From NCBI GenBank assembly GCA_903877345.1, contig CAIRDL010000897.1, positions 1 to 8,832 of the forward strand: a DNA stretch of 8,832 bases. The letters are read 5' to 3'. The notes beneath the pieces were generated by a model. It was not told the origin of the DNA. It saw only the letters and a program-made list of their open reading frames with translations, and searched no databases. The position numbers were made by a program, and so were the translations under genes. Positions 1 to 6,144 of the stretch are shown here, one piece after another (the first letter of the stretch is position 1; each line of letters opens with the position of its first letter). This DNA is from an uncultured Oscillochloris sp. GTDB lineage: Bacteria; Chloroflexota; Chloroflexia; Chloroflexales; Chloroflexaceae.

Positions 1-665
1 CCAGGGGTGCCGTTCATCGCGACGTTATGCCCACCGGCGGCGGCTACCTCCAGCGCCCGCTTGACATGCTCCTGCCCCTTAATGTCCTGAAAATCCACAG
101 GGAAGGCGGGTTCTGCGGCATGCGTGTTCGGCCTCGGTGCATACGGCGTCAGGAGCGATTCGTGGCTGAGATGGGCGGCGAGGGCGGCGAGGGTGGGCAC
201 TGGAATGACGGTGAGGCCGACCATCAGGGCGGCCTCGGCGGCATCTTCAGCCGGCACGTAGACGGTGGTCATGCCGTGGCTGCGGGCGACCGCCACCATC
301 GGCAGCACCCCGTCGGTATGGCGTAGCGTGCCGTCTAGCCCCAGTTCGCCGACGAAGGCGGCCTCTGCCGTGTCACCCGCGACTTGCTCTGAGGCGATGA
401 GCAACCCGATTGCGATGGGCAGATCATAGGCTGGGCCAGCCTTCGGCAAATCGGCAGGCGCGAGATTGACGGTCAGCCGTTTGAAGGGGAAACTCAGGCC
501 CGAGTTGCGGATGGCAGCCCGCACCCGCTCGCGGCTCTCTTGCACCGCCGCGTCTCCCAGCCCGACCACGGCGAAAGCGGGCAGACCCTGCGCGATGTCC
601 ACCTCCACCTCGACCAGCACGCCCTCTAGGCCGATGACAGCACATGTATAGACTTTGGCGATCAT
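1..665 (-). CDS. yifB: YifB/ComM-family Mg-chelatase-like AAA+ ATPase, N-terminal part (cut by window edge)
   Basis: The first 221 residues are present; the rest lies beyond base 1. The N-terminal region carries the conserved ChlI-like block of this family: GLPAFAVVGLGDAAVQESRE at about residues 27-46, then RVRAAIRNSGLSFPFKRLTV and NLAPADLPKAGPAYDLPIA up to about residue 85. The P-loop region begins near residue 213 (HNVAMNGTP) and the window ends inside the GxPGxGK motif. Family knowledge: the relative ComM is a hexameric branch-migration helicase in natural transformation; many YifB proteins have no proven role. The ATG at 663-665 is supported by AAGGTGG (complement of 674-680), 8 nt upstream. 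The gene is divergent from the histidine kinase, 238 bp away. Family assignment is firm; the role in this organism is inferred. Confidence 0.95.
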   Translation of the reverse strand, partial: MIAKVYTCAVIGLEGVLVEVEVDIAQGLPAFAVVGLGDAAVQESRERVRAAIRNSGLSFPFKRLTVNLAPADLPKAGPAYDLPIAIGLLIASEQVAGDTAEAAFVGELGLDGTLRHTDGVLPMVAVARSHGMTTVYVPAEDAAEAALMVGLTVIPVPTLAALAAHLSHESLLTPYAPRPNTHAAEPAFPVDFQDIKGQEHVKRALEVAAAGGHNVAMNGTP

Positions 666-680
666 ATTTCACCCCACCTT

Positions 681-707
681 GTACACCCAACGCTCTGCTA
701 GGTGTAC
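681..707. repeat. 7-bp inverted repeat near the yifB start
   Basis: GTACACC (681-687) and GGTGTAC (701-707) are perfect inverted arms around a 13-nt spacer. The left arm ends 15 nt upstream of the yifB ATG, abutting its ribosome binding site. It could be an operator for a dimeric regulator or a leader hairpin that limits yifB translation. Only the symmetry is seen; the function is inferred. Confidence 0.45.
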
Positions 708-835
708 CGCATCGGGCGGGGTGAGGATACGGCAGGCCGTAGGCGCGGTTTTGAGTTGCGGCGGAAACTGCGCCGACGAACCGTACAGCCGGGAGCGACG
801 TTGCACCTTGGCAGAACACACAACGCAATACACGC

Positions 836-841
836 TATAAT
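836..841 (+). promoter_or_regulatory. Candidate -10 box for the two-component operon
   Basis: A perfect TATAAT lies 62 nt upstream of the histidine kinase ATG in otherwise GC-rich DNA. No good -35 hexamer sits at 16-18 bp; the nearest resemblance, TTGGCA at 808-813, leaves a 22-bp spacer. The box is therefore only a candidate. Confidence 0.35.
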
Positions 842-903
842 GAGGCAGCGACGCGGGCACAGGCGACACGAAGACTCTGTTTCGCTGTAGAAAGCGAGAC
901 CCG

Positions 904-2478
904 ATGGATACCCTGCCACTAGAGACCCTAGAACCTTTGAACCAAGCAACCCTGGAACAGCTACGCGCCGAAAATCAGTTCCTACGCGCCCAGCACACCG
1001 CCATGATGGCGCGGGCTGAAGTGACGGCGTTGATCGCCGAGTTCGATACCTACGGGCAGCCGATCTGGTTCGATGCCGTCAGCGATGCTATTTTCGTCAC
1101 CGATTTCAACTTGCAGATTCAGCACTGGAACCGGGCTGCTGAGCAGATCTACGGTTGGCCGCGCACGGAGGTGATCGGTCGCCCGGTCATGGAACTTATC
1201 CCGGCGCTACACCATGTTGATGGGCAGAGTAATACGTCGCTCTTGCATACCGTAATGACCACGGGCGCTTGGCGCGGCGAGATTGTGCAGCACACCCGCA
1301 CTGGGCGTGAGGTCGTGATCGAGTCCTCGATGCGGGCGCTGATTGACGATCAGAGCCTCGTGGTCGGTTACATTGCGATCAATCGCGACATCACGGCGCG
1401 GAAGCAGGCCGAAGCGGCCCTGCGTGAGAGCGAAACCCGTTTGCACCTGCTCGCCGAGCATGCCCACGATATGATCTTCCGCTACCGCCTCGCACCGACC
1501 CTGACATTGGAATATATCAGCCCGGTCGTCGAGCAATTAACGGGTTATTCCCGTGAGGTGTTCTACGCCGACCCTGAACTTAGCCTCCGCTTAGTCTTCC
1601 CTGAGGACGTATCCTCGACCTCATATGTCTTTACTCCTAACGCCGTTCCAGAGCAACCGATTGTCCTGCGCTGGTATCACAAGGACGGCACGCCCCGTTG
1701 GGCCGAGTTGTATAGCTGGATGGTCTCTGATGAGAACGGGCAACCGTTGACCGTTGATGGAATCGTCCGCGACATCACCGAGCGCAAACAGGCTGAGGCG
1801 GAACTTCGCGCTTCGGCGGAACAACTCCAGAGCCTCTCGCGCCGTTTGGTGGAGGCCCACGAGCGCGAACGGCGGCACATCGCCCGTGAATTGCACGACG
1901 AGGTCGGCCAAGTGCTTACAGGACTCAAGCTGACCTTGGCCGTCGCCGCCACTGGGGCACCCGCAGCCCTTGCCATGACCCTCGAAAGCGCCCAGATGAC
2001 GATGAATGAGTTACTAGGGCGGGTGCGCTCCCTCTCGCTCGATCTGCGCCCGGCCTTACTTGATGACCTGGGCCTGTTGCCCGCCCTTGTCTGGTACCTT
2101 GAACGCTACACCTCGCGCACCGGCGTGCAAGTTGATCTGCGCCACGAAGGCGTTAGCCGCCGCTTTCCCGCCGAGGTGGAGACCGTCGCCTACCGCATTG
2201 TCCAGGAGGCGCTCACCAATGTGGCGCGTCACGCCGGCGTACCTAATGCCACGGTGCGTCTGCTTGCCGACGTGACGCGCCTGATGCTGCGTGTGGATGA
2301 CGGCGGGCGCGGCTTCGATCCGGCGGTGGCCTTGGCGGCGCAGAAAACCGGCGGGCTGAGCGGGATGCACGAACGGGTGCAACTCATTGGTGGGGTGCTT
2401 ACGATGGAATCGACACCGGGCAACGGCACGCAGATCATTGCCGAATTACCTCTACCAAGTACGGAGCCAAATCTATGA
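904..2478 (+). CDS. Soluble PAS-PAS sensor histidine kinase (HisKA_3 / NarL-type)
   Basis: This 524-aa kinase should autophosphorylate and pass phosphate to the regulator encoded next. Order: a short N-terminal coiled coil (about 10-45), PAS 1 (about 52-165, ending in the PAC-like INRDITARKQAEAAL), PAS 2 (about 178-293, ending in VRDITERKQAEAEL), a dimerisation/phosphoacceptor helix with the HisKA_3 motif ELHDEVGQ (His331 the predicted phosphoacceptor), then a HATPase_c domain with N-box QEALTNVARHA (Asn439), G1 DDGGRGF (465-471), G2 GLSGMHERV (484-492) and GNGT (506-509). No transmembrane segment is seen, so it should sense an internal signal. No Cys or His cluster in the PAS domains points to a cofactor. 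The ATG at 904 has only a weak upstream GA-rich stretch. The stop overlaps the regulator start by 4 bp, showing one transcript and likely translational coupling. The stimulus is unknown. Confidence 0.95.
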   Translation: MDTLPLETLEPLNQATLEQLRAENQFLRAQHTAMMARAEVTALIAEFDTYGQPIWFDAVSDAIFVTDFNLQIQHWNRAAEQIYGWPRTEVIGRPVMELIPALHHVDGQSNTSLLHTVMTTGAWRGEIVQHTRTGREVVIESSMRALIDDQSLVVGYIAINRDITARKQAEAALRESETRLHLLAEHAHDMIFRYRLAPTLTLEYISPVVEQLTGYSREVFYADPELSLRLVFPEDVSSTSYVFTPNAVPEQPIVLRWYHKDGTPRWAELYSWMVSDENGQPLTVDGIVRDITERKQAEAELRASAEQLQSLSRRLVEAHERERRHIARELHDEVGQVLTGLKLTLAVAATGAPAALAMTLESAQMTMNELLGRVRSLSLDLRPALLDDLGLLPALVWYLERYTSRTGVQVDLRHEGVSRRFPAEVETVAYRIVQEALTNVARHAGVPNATVRLLADVTRLMLRVDDGGRGFDPAVALAAQKTGGLSGMHERVQLIGGVLTMESTPGNGTQIIAELPLPSTEPNL

Positions 2479-3128
2479 CCTCTTTGGTGCTTATTGATGA
2501 TCACCCGATGGTGCGTAGTGGCCTCCGCGCTACCCTCGGTGCCGAGCTAGACTGGCAAGTCATAGGCGAGGCCGCCGATGGTGTCGCGGGTCTCGCCCTC
2601 GCCCTCCGGCTTTGCCCCGATGTCTTGGTGGTCGATCTCCAAATGCCTGGTCTGAACGGCCTGGAGGTACTCCGCCAAGTTCGCGTCGGTACGCCCACCA
2701 CCCGCGTCATTATCTTTTCCATGCACGCCGAGGATACCTACGTCCACGAAGCACTGGAGGCCGGGGCCTCTGGTTATGTGTTGAAAGACGCCGACGCGGT
2801 TGATCTCGTCCACGCCATCCGCATGGCACTGCGGGGCGGGCGTTACCTCAGCCCGGCCCTGACGGAGCGCACGATCAGCGCGTACCTGCATCAGTCCGCT
2901 GCCGAGCAGCGCGTGGATTGGGCTGAGATGCTGACCGCCCGTGAGCGCCAGGTGCTTGTTCTTGCCGCCCAAGGCTTTGGCAATACCGAGATTGGCGACC
3001 GCCTGGCGATGAGTCCGCGTACCGCTGAGACGCACCGCACCAACTTGTTGCGCAAGCTTGGGCTGAAAAGCCAGGCCGACTTGGTGCATTTCGCCCGCGA
3101 GCGTGGCTTGCTCAACGCGCAAAGCTAG
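2475..3128 (+). CDS. NarL/FixJ-family response regulator (REC-LuxR HTH)
   Basis: This 217-aa protein is the cognate regulator of the kinase just upstream. The receiver domain spans about 3-120, with acidic pocket Asp8-Asp9, phosphoacceptor Asp54 (VVDLQMPG), conserved Ser82 and Lys104 (YVLKDA). After a linker, the LuxR-type helix-turn-helix runs about 150-212 (LTARERQVLVLAAQGFGNTE, then the recognition-helix stretch MSPRTAETHRTNLLRKLGLK). Length and order are normal for the family. The start is an ATGA overlap with the kinase stop; ACGGAG at 2461-2466 lies 8 nt upstream. Family knowledge says phosphorylation promotes dimerisation and DNA binding. The target genes are not evident; the exported protein 137 bp downstream and the inverted repeat near yifB are possibilities only. 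Confidence 0.96.
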   Translation: MTSLVLIDDHPMVRSGLRATLGAELDWQVIGEAADGVAGLALALRLCPDVLVVDLQMPGLNGLEVLRQVRVGTPTTRVIIFSMHAEDTYVHEALEAGASGYVLKDADAVDLVHAIRMALRGGRYLSPALTERTISAYLHQSAAEQRVDWAEMLTARERQVLVLAAQGFGNTEIGDRLAMSPRTAETHRTNLLRKLGLKSQADLVHFARERGLLNAQS

Positions 3129-3265
3129 GTTCTGGAGGGACACACCACTTTCCACAACCCATCCCCCGCGTCTCCATCAAGGCTCCATATTCTTCATCTA
3201 TAGTGAGGGAGGAACTGAAACCGCCCGGAGTGTCCAGGCGGAAAGCACAAGAAGTGAACGACACC

Positions 3266-3871
3266 ATGCAACGCACCCTCGGTTTTCTCGCTGCCGGCTT
3301 GGCCGGAGCGCTCATCGCCTTACTCGCCCTGACGTTTGCCACCGGCACCTTTGCTCAGGGGCCGAACGGGCAACCCGCCCAAGCCACGCCTAGCGCTGGC
3401 ACGATGCCTGGCCGTGGGCCGATGATGGGCCGTGGGCAGTTCGGTGGCCCAGAAGAGTCGCTAGTCGGGATGGCCGCCGCCGAACTCAAGCTCACCCAGG
3501 CCGAACTGATCGCTAAACTTGGCACCGATGGCACCATCGCGGCGGCGCTCACCGCTGGTGGCATTGACCCCGCCGCCTTCATTGACCGCTTTGTCGCTTC
3601 ACGGGCCGCTCGGCTTGACGCCGCCGTGGCTGCTGGTACGCTGACCCGCGCCCAGGCCGATGCTCAACTGGCGAACGCTCGGGCGATGGCGACTACACGG
3701 ATCAACCAGCCCTTCACCGTCCGTGGCCCTGGCGGCCAGGGTGCCGGTGCCGGAACTGGGGCCGGTCAGAGCTTTGCAGACGCGGATGGCGATGGGGTTT
3801 GTGACCAAATGCCCGCTGGTGGTCAGGGTGGTCAGGGCCATATGGGTGGCGGACGCGGCCCCCGTCGGTAG
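3266..3871 (+). CDS. Exported protein of unknown function with Gly-rich tail and DADGDGVCD motif
   Basis: From the ATG at 3266 the protein is 201 aa. Residues 1-30 form a signal peptide: MQR, a long hydrophobic stretch, and likely cleavage after TGTFA. A Pro/Gly/Met-rich linker (31-62) leads to an Ala-rich helical region (64-150: SLVGMAAAELKLTQAELIAK, later VASRAARLDAAVAAGTLTRA). This resembles small secreted helical proteins in which helices predicted by 'LxLTQxEL' and 'AVAAGxLTxxQAD' repeat. Residues 152-201 are Gly/Gln-rich and contain DADGDGVCD (172-180), which resembles a calcium-binding DxDxDGxxD loop with one Cys. Longer starts exist in frame (GTG 3254, GTG 3203), but they would place about 4 or 21 polar residues before the signal peptide; GAAGTGA at 3251-3257 is an acceptable ribosome site for ATG 3266. 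It follows the regulator by 137 bp. No function is recognised. Confidence 0.8.
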   Translation: MQRTLGFLAAGLAGALIALLALTFATGTFAQGPNGQPAQATPSAGTMPGRGPMMGRGQFGGPEESLVGMAAAELKLTQAELIAKLGTDGTIAAALTAGGIDPAAFIDRFVASRAARLDAAVAAGTLTRAQADAQLANARAMATTRINQPFTVRGPGGQGAGAGTGAGQSFADADGDGVCDQMPAGGQGGQGHMGGGRGPRR

Positions 3872-3896
3872 GCTCAGACAGGGTTGTAGCGTAAAA

Positions 3897-3947
3897 GGGC
3901 GTCAAGGCTTCAGCCGACTGAAGCCTTGACGCCCCTTCACGGTTCCG
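3897..3947. repeat. Long hairpin repeat, copy 1 (likely bidirectional terminator)
   Basis: Arms 3897-3913 and 3918-3934 form a perfect 17-bp stem around the 4-nt loop CCGA. The right flank, CTTCACGGTTCCG up to 3947, is shared with copy 2 at 4599-4654. The hairpin lies 25 nt after the exported-protein stop and 29 nt before the stop of the convergent PASTA gene, a natural place for a two-way terminator. There is an AAAA run just before the left arm (TTTT on the minus strand, so better suited to terminating minus-strand transcripts), and only a short CCTT on the plus side. Confidence 0.8.
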
Positions 3948-3963
3948 GGCAGATGGCTCACGC

Positions 3964-4530
3964 TCATCTGGCGCTACTGAGCACATACGTGATGATGCTC
4001 TGTTGCGCCACGCTGGTTCCTGGTGCTACCCCCTGGCAGATGATGTGATCCTTTTTGGCAGTGATCATCAGATCGCTACTGACACCAAGCGACGCACACG
4101 ACGGCTGCGGTTCACCGATTCGCAGGCCAACCTGCTCAAGTTTTTTGGCCGCATCCTTCGGGGTCATGTTGCGGATGTCCGGCACCACCACAGAGGGTAC
4201 GGTCGTTGGCGCGGCGGTGGACATGGTCGTTGGCGCGGCGGTGGGCGTGACTTGGCTTACCAAAGCTTCCCGCGTCGGCGCAGGTACACCCGCTGAGGTC
4301 ACGCTCGTTGGTGTAGCAGGCGGGCTGCTCGCGGTCGGTGCAGGGAGCAAGTACAGCACAATGCTCGTAGCGACTAAGGCTAGGCCGACGAGACCGGCAC
4401 CGATCCGGCCACCCCGGCTTAGCCCATTTTTGATCTCGATGATCTTGAACTCAAGGCCCAACCCAATCCCAAGCGCGATCACCCCAATGAGGAACATGAC
4501 GTTCGGTAGGGCACCACCGATAAAATCCAT
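3964..4530 (-). CDS. Two-TM membrane protein with C-terminal PASTA domain
   Basis: The 188-aa product has two hydrophobic helices (about 8-27 and 41-62), a short charged loop between them (FKIIEIKNGLSRGGR), a Pro/Thr/Ser/Ala-rich linker (63-112), and a PASTA-like domain (about 114-187) with VVVPDIRNMTPKDAAKKLEQ, GLRIG and QGVAPGTSVAQQSIITYVLS. The loop is positive, so both termini, including the PASTA domain, should face outside. Two cysteines within the domain (145 and 165) could form a disulphide. The ATG at 4528-4530 was chosen over an in-frame TTG at 4558-4560 because AGGGAG (complement of 4539-4544) sits 8 nt before it. Family knowledge: PASTA domains bind muropeptides or other cell-wall ligands, usually attached to Ser/Thr kinases or penicillin-binding proteins; no such domain is here. 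It is bracketed by two hairpin repeats. Confidence 0.8.
   Translation of the reverse strand: MDFIGGALPNVMFLIGVIALGIGLGLEFKIIEIKNGLSRGGRIGAGLVGLALVATSIVLYLLPAPTASSPPATPTSVTSAGVPAPTREALVSQVTPTAAPTTMSTAAPTTVPSVVVPDIRNMTPKDAAKKLEQVGLRIGEPQPSCASLGVSSDLMITAKKDHIICQGVAPGTSVAQQSIITYVLSSAR
4201..4244. repeat. 24-bp-period direct repeat inside the PASTA gene
   Basis: An identical 20-bp unit occurs at 4201-4220 and 4225-4244, separated by ACAT. On the coding strand it gives two 8-residue units, TAAPTTMS and TAAPTTVP, in the extracytoplasmic linker. The high DNA identity suggests slippage or recent duplication, so linker length may vary between strains. Confidence 0.85.
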
Positions 4531-4583
4531 GCCAATGGCTCCCTGTTGCTTTCTGACCAAAGAGGCCCGTTGCCGCTACACCT

Positions 4584-4612
4584 ATCCTATCCATGTCATG
4601 AAGGGGAGTCAA
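4584..4612 (-). promoter_or_regulatory. Candidate sigma-70 promoter for the PASTA gene, -35 inside hairpin repeat
   Basis: Read on the minus strand, TTGACT (complement of 4607-4612) is followed by exactly 17 nt and TAGGAT (complement of 4584-4589). The -35 matches consensus at 5 of 6 positions and the -10 at 4 of 6. Transcription would begin about 47 nt before the ATG at 4530. The -35 lies in the arm of hairpin copy 2. The same palindrome also offers TTGACT on the plus strand, 17 nt before GAGAAT, but no plus-strand gene follows. Confidence 0.4.
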
Positions 4613-4654
4613 GGCTTCAGTCGGCTGAAGCCTTGACTCCCCTTCACGGTTCCG
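4599..4654. repeat. Long hairpin repeat, copy 2
   Basis: Arms 4599-4620 and 4625-4646 form a perfect 22-bp stem with loop TCGG. The core and the right flank (CTTCACGGTTCCG, ending at 4654) match copy 1 at 3897-3947. One stem pair differs in a compensatory way (C-G in copy 1, A-T in copy 2), and the central 10 nt are the exact reverse complement of those of copy 1. It lies 58 nt after the stop of the multiheme cytochrome and may end that operon, although no T-run follows on the minus strand. Confidence 0.85.
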
Positions 4655-4703
4655 AGAGAATTGCTCTATGAACCGCCAGGCTAAACCATGCCCTCGGCTG
4701 CGC

Positions 4704-6131
4704 TCAGTGACAGCGCAGACAGTTATTCAGGTCGGCGCTATTCACCCCACGGTGTTCGGCGACCACGTTGGCCAGGGTATGGGCGTGACAGCCGTAGCAG
4801 GTGTAACTCTTGTAGTTACTTGAGTCAGGGTGGCAGGTCGCACACGGCACCGGCGTCCGACTGCCATGATTAAGCGGGAAGGCGGTGTGCTTGAAGACCG
4901 CTCCCGTCCAACGGCTAGTGCTGTGACAGGCGTTACAGTTCGTACCGAATTGGCCAAGGTGGACTTGCGGGTCGGCGTGGCAACTCACGCAGGCGGTGGG
5001 CGTGCCCTTGTAGACGTTGTTGACGTGGCAACTGGCGCAGGCGACTGTGACGTGGGCTCCCGTCAGCGGGAAGGCGGTTTGGTTGTGATTGAAGGTGACG
5101 CCCTTCCACGTGTCGGTCGTGTGACAAGCGGCGCAGTCAGTTCCGAATTGGCCGAGATGCACCTGCGGGTCGGCGTGACAATTTACACAGGCGGTGGGCG
5201 TGCCTTTGTAGACATGGTTGCCGTGACAATCGGCGCAGGCAACTTTAATGTGCACACCCGTCAGCGGGAAGGCGGTCTGGTTGTGGTCAAAAGTGGCACC
5301 TTCCCAGGTATTGACGCTGTGGCAGCCCGCACAGTCGGGGCCAAAAGCACCCTTGTGGACATCATCGGCTTGGTGGCAACTGAGACACGTCGCATCAAGA
5401 CCCTTGAGACTCGCCGGGTCACGGGCCTGGGTGTGACAACTGACGCACGTCGCAGTGGCATGCTTGCCTTCCAGACGGAAGGCGAGGGTGTTGTGGTCGA
5501 AGCCAGTGTAGCGGTCTACGCCATCGTGACAGGCGATACAGTCAGTGCCAAAGTCGGCAACGTGACCGGTGACAAAATCAGCCTGATAGGCTGCGTGGCA
5601 GTCTTGACAGTAGCTGGCGGTAAAGCCATAAGCCCCCGACGGGTGCGGCGTTTTAGCCAGCCCTGGGTGACAATCGGCACAAGTGAAGGGCTGCCCGGCG
5701 GCGGTGGTCTGGTGAGCGGTGAGGGCAAACCCCAGCGCCGCGTGGTCGAAGTCTGCCATTGAGGAAGTGGTGAGCGACGCCGCCGCACCGCGATGCTCGC
5801 TGTGACAGGCGATACAGCCTTGGCTGGCGGGAATGATCCCGTGGAGCGAGGTCGGATCGGCTTGTTGGGCCTGAATATTGGTATGGCAAGTGAGGCAGTG
5901 GGTGTCCATCCCGTCCCCATCAAGAGGCGAGGAGTGACAAGCGCCGCAATCCCCGCCCAAGGCGGCGTGGGAGTTAACGCCGCCATAGGTGATGCCGGGG
6001 CTGGCGAGGGCGTTGAGCGGGCCGGGGCTGAACATACTGCCACCTGAGAGGAAGGCAGCCAGGAGAACACCGGCAAGGGCGACCAAGCCTGCCCCTAGAC
6101 CGAAGGGCGTCAGGCAACCGAGATGACGCAT
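4704..6131 (-). CDS. Membrane-anchored 18-heme cytochrome c (six triheme modules)
   Basis: The 475-aa product has one N-terminal hydrophobic helix (about 10-31) after MRHLGCLTP, probably an uncleaved anchor or signal, then 18 CxxCH c-heme motifs with first Cys at 62, 79, 106, 151, 175, 198, 229, 249, 267, 299, 315, 333, 365, 381, 399, 430, 445 and 471; the last motif ends on the final residue. They group in threes: six modules at about 55-127, 128-210, 211-280, 281-346, 347-412 and 413-475. Modules 2-6 start with a variant of FDHN-TAF-LTG-H, whose extra His residues are likely distal ligands, as in cytochrome c7/c3-like proteins. The ATG at 6129-6131 was chosen over a longer in-frame start because GGAGG (complement of 6138-6142) lies 6 nt before it and 13 nt separate it from the cytochrome b stop. 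It should carry electrons outside the membrane as the last member of the four-gene operon; the acceptor is unknown. Confidence 0.95.
   Translation of the reverse strand: MRHLGCLTPFGLGAGLVALAGVLLAAFLSGGSMFSPGPLNALASPGITYGGVNSHAALGGDCGACHSSPLDGDGMDTHCLTCHTNIQAQQADPTSLHGIIPASQGCIACHSEHRGAAASLTTSSMADFDHAALGFALTAHQTTAAGQPFTCADCHPGLAKTPHPSGAYGFTASYCQDCHAAYQADFVTGHVADFGTDCIACHDGVDRYTGFDHNTLAFRLEGKHATATCVSCHTQARDPASLKGLDATCLSCHQADDVHKGAFGPDCAGCHSVNTWEGATFDHNQTAFPLTGVHIKVACADCHGNHVYKGTPTACVNCHADPQVHLGQFGTDCAACHTTDTWKGVTFNHNQTAFPLTGAHVTVACASCHVNNVYKGTPTACVSCHADPQVHLGQFGTNCNACHSTSRWTGAVFKHTAFPLNHGSRTPVPCATCHPDSSNYKSYTCYGCHAHTLANVVAEHRGVNSADLNNCLRCH
4896..5291 (-). repeat. Tandem 198-bp repeat encoding two triheme modules
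   Basis: Two consecutive 66-codon units (5291-5094 and 5093-4896) encode modules 4 and 5 of the cytochrome. By eye 50 of 66 residues are identical, and stretches such as KGTPTACV-CHADPQVHLGQF are shared almost intact. Module 3 is the same fold at 70 residues but more diverged. This points to growth of the heme chain by internal duplication. Confidence 0.85.
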
Positions 6132-6144
6132 CACGAACCTCCGC

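Noticed and set aside
424..828. Minus-strand open frame overlapping the yifB start
   Set aside because: It is in a different frame from the well-conserved YifB protein and has an Arg/Gly-rich, low-information product.
3199..3204. TATAGT as a -10 box for the exported-protein gene
   Set aside because: No -35-like hexamer lies 15-19 bp upstream, so it is not listed as a promoter, though read-through from the regulator gene or a weak promoter remains possible.
3203..3265. Upstream GTG starts extending the exported protein
   Set aside because: They add a polar, charged stretch before a normal signal peptide. ATG 3266 gives a standard MQR plus hydrophobic core.
3897..4654. Hairpin pair as ends of an insertion sequence or a CRISPR array
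   Set aside because: No transposase lies between them, there are only two copies spaced about 700 bp apart, and the enclosed DNA is a normal gene. Dispersed palindromic repeat is the safer reading.
4830..5762. Long plus-strand open frame (310 codons) opposite the multiheme cytochrome
   Set aside because: It is antisense to 18 perfectly phased CxxCH motifs and inherits their repeats; no ribosome site or recognisable domain. A by-product of GC-rich codon use.
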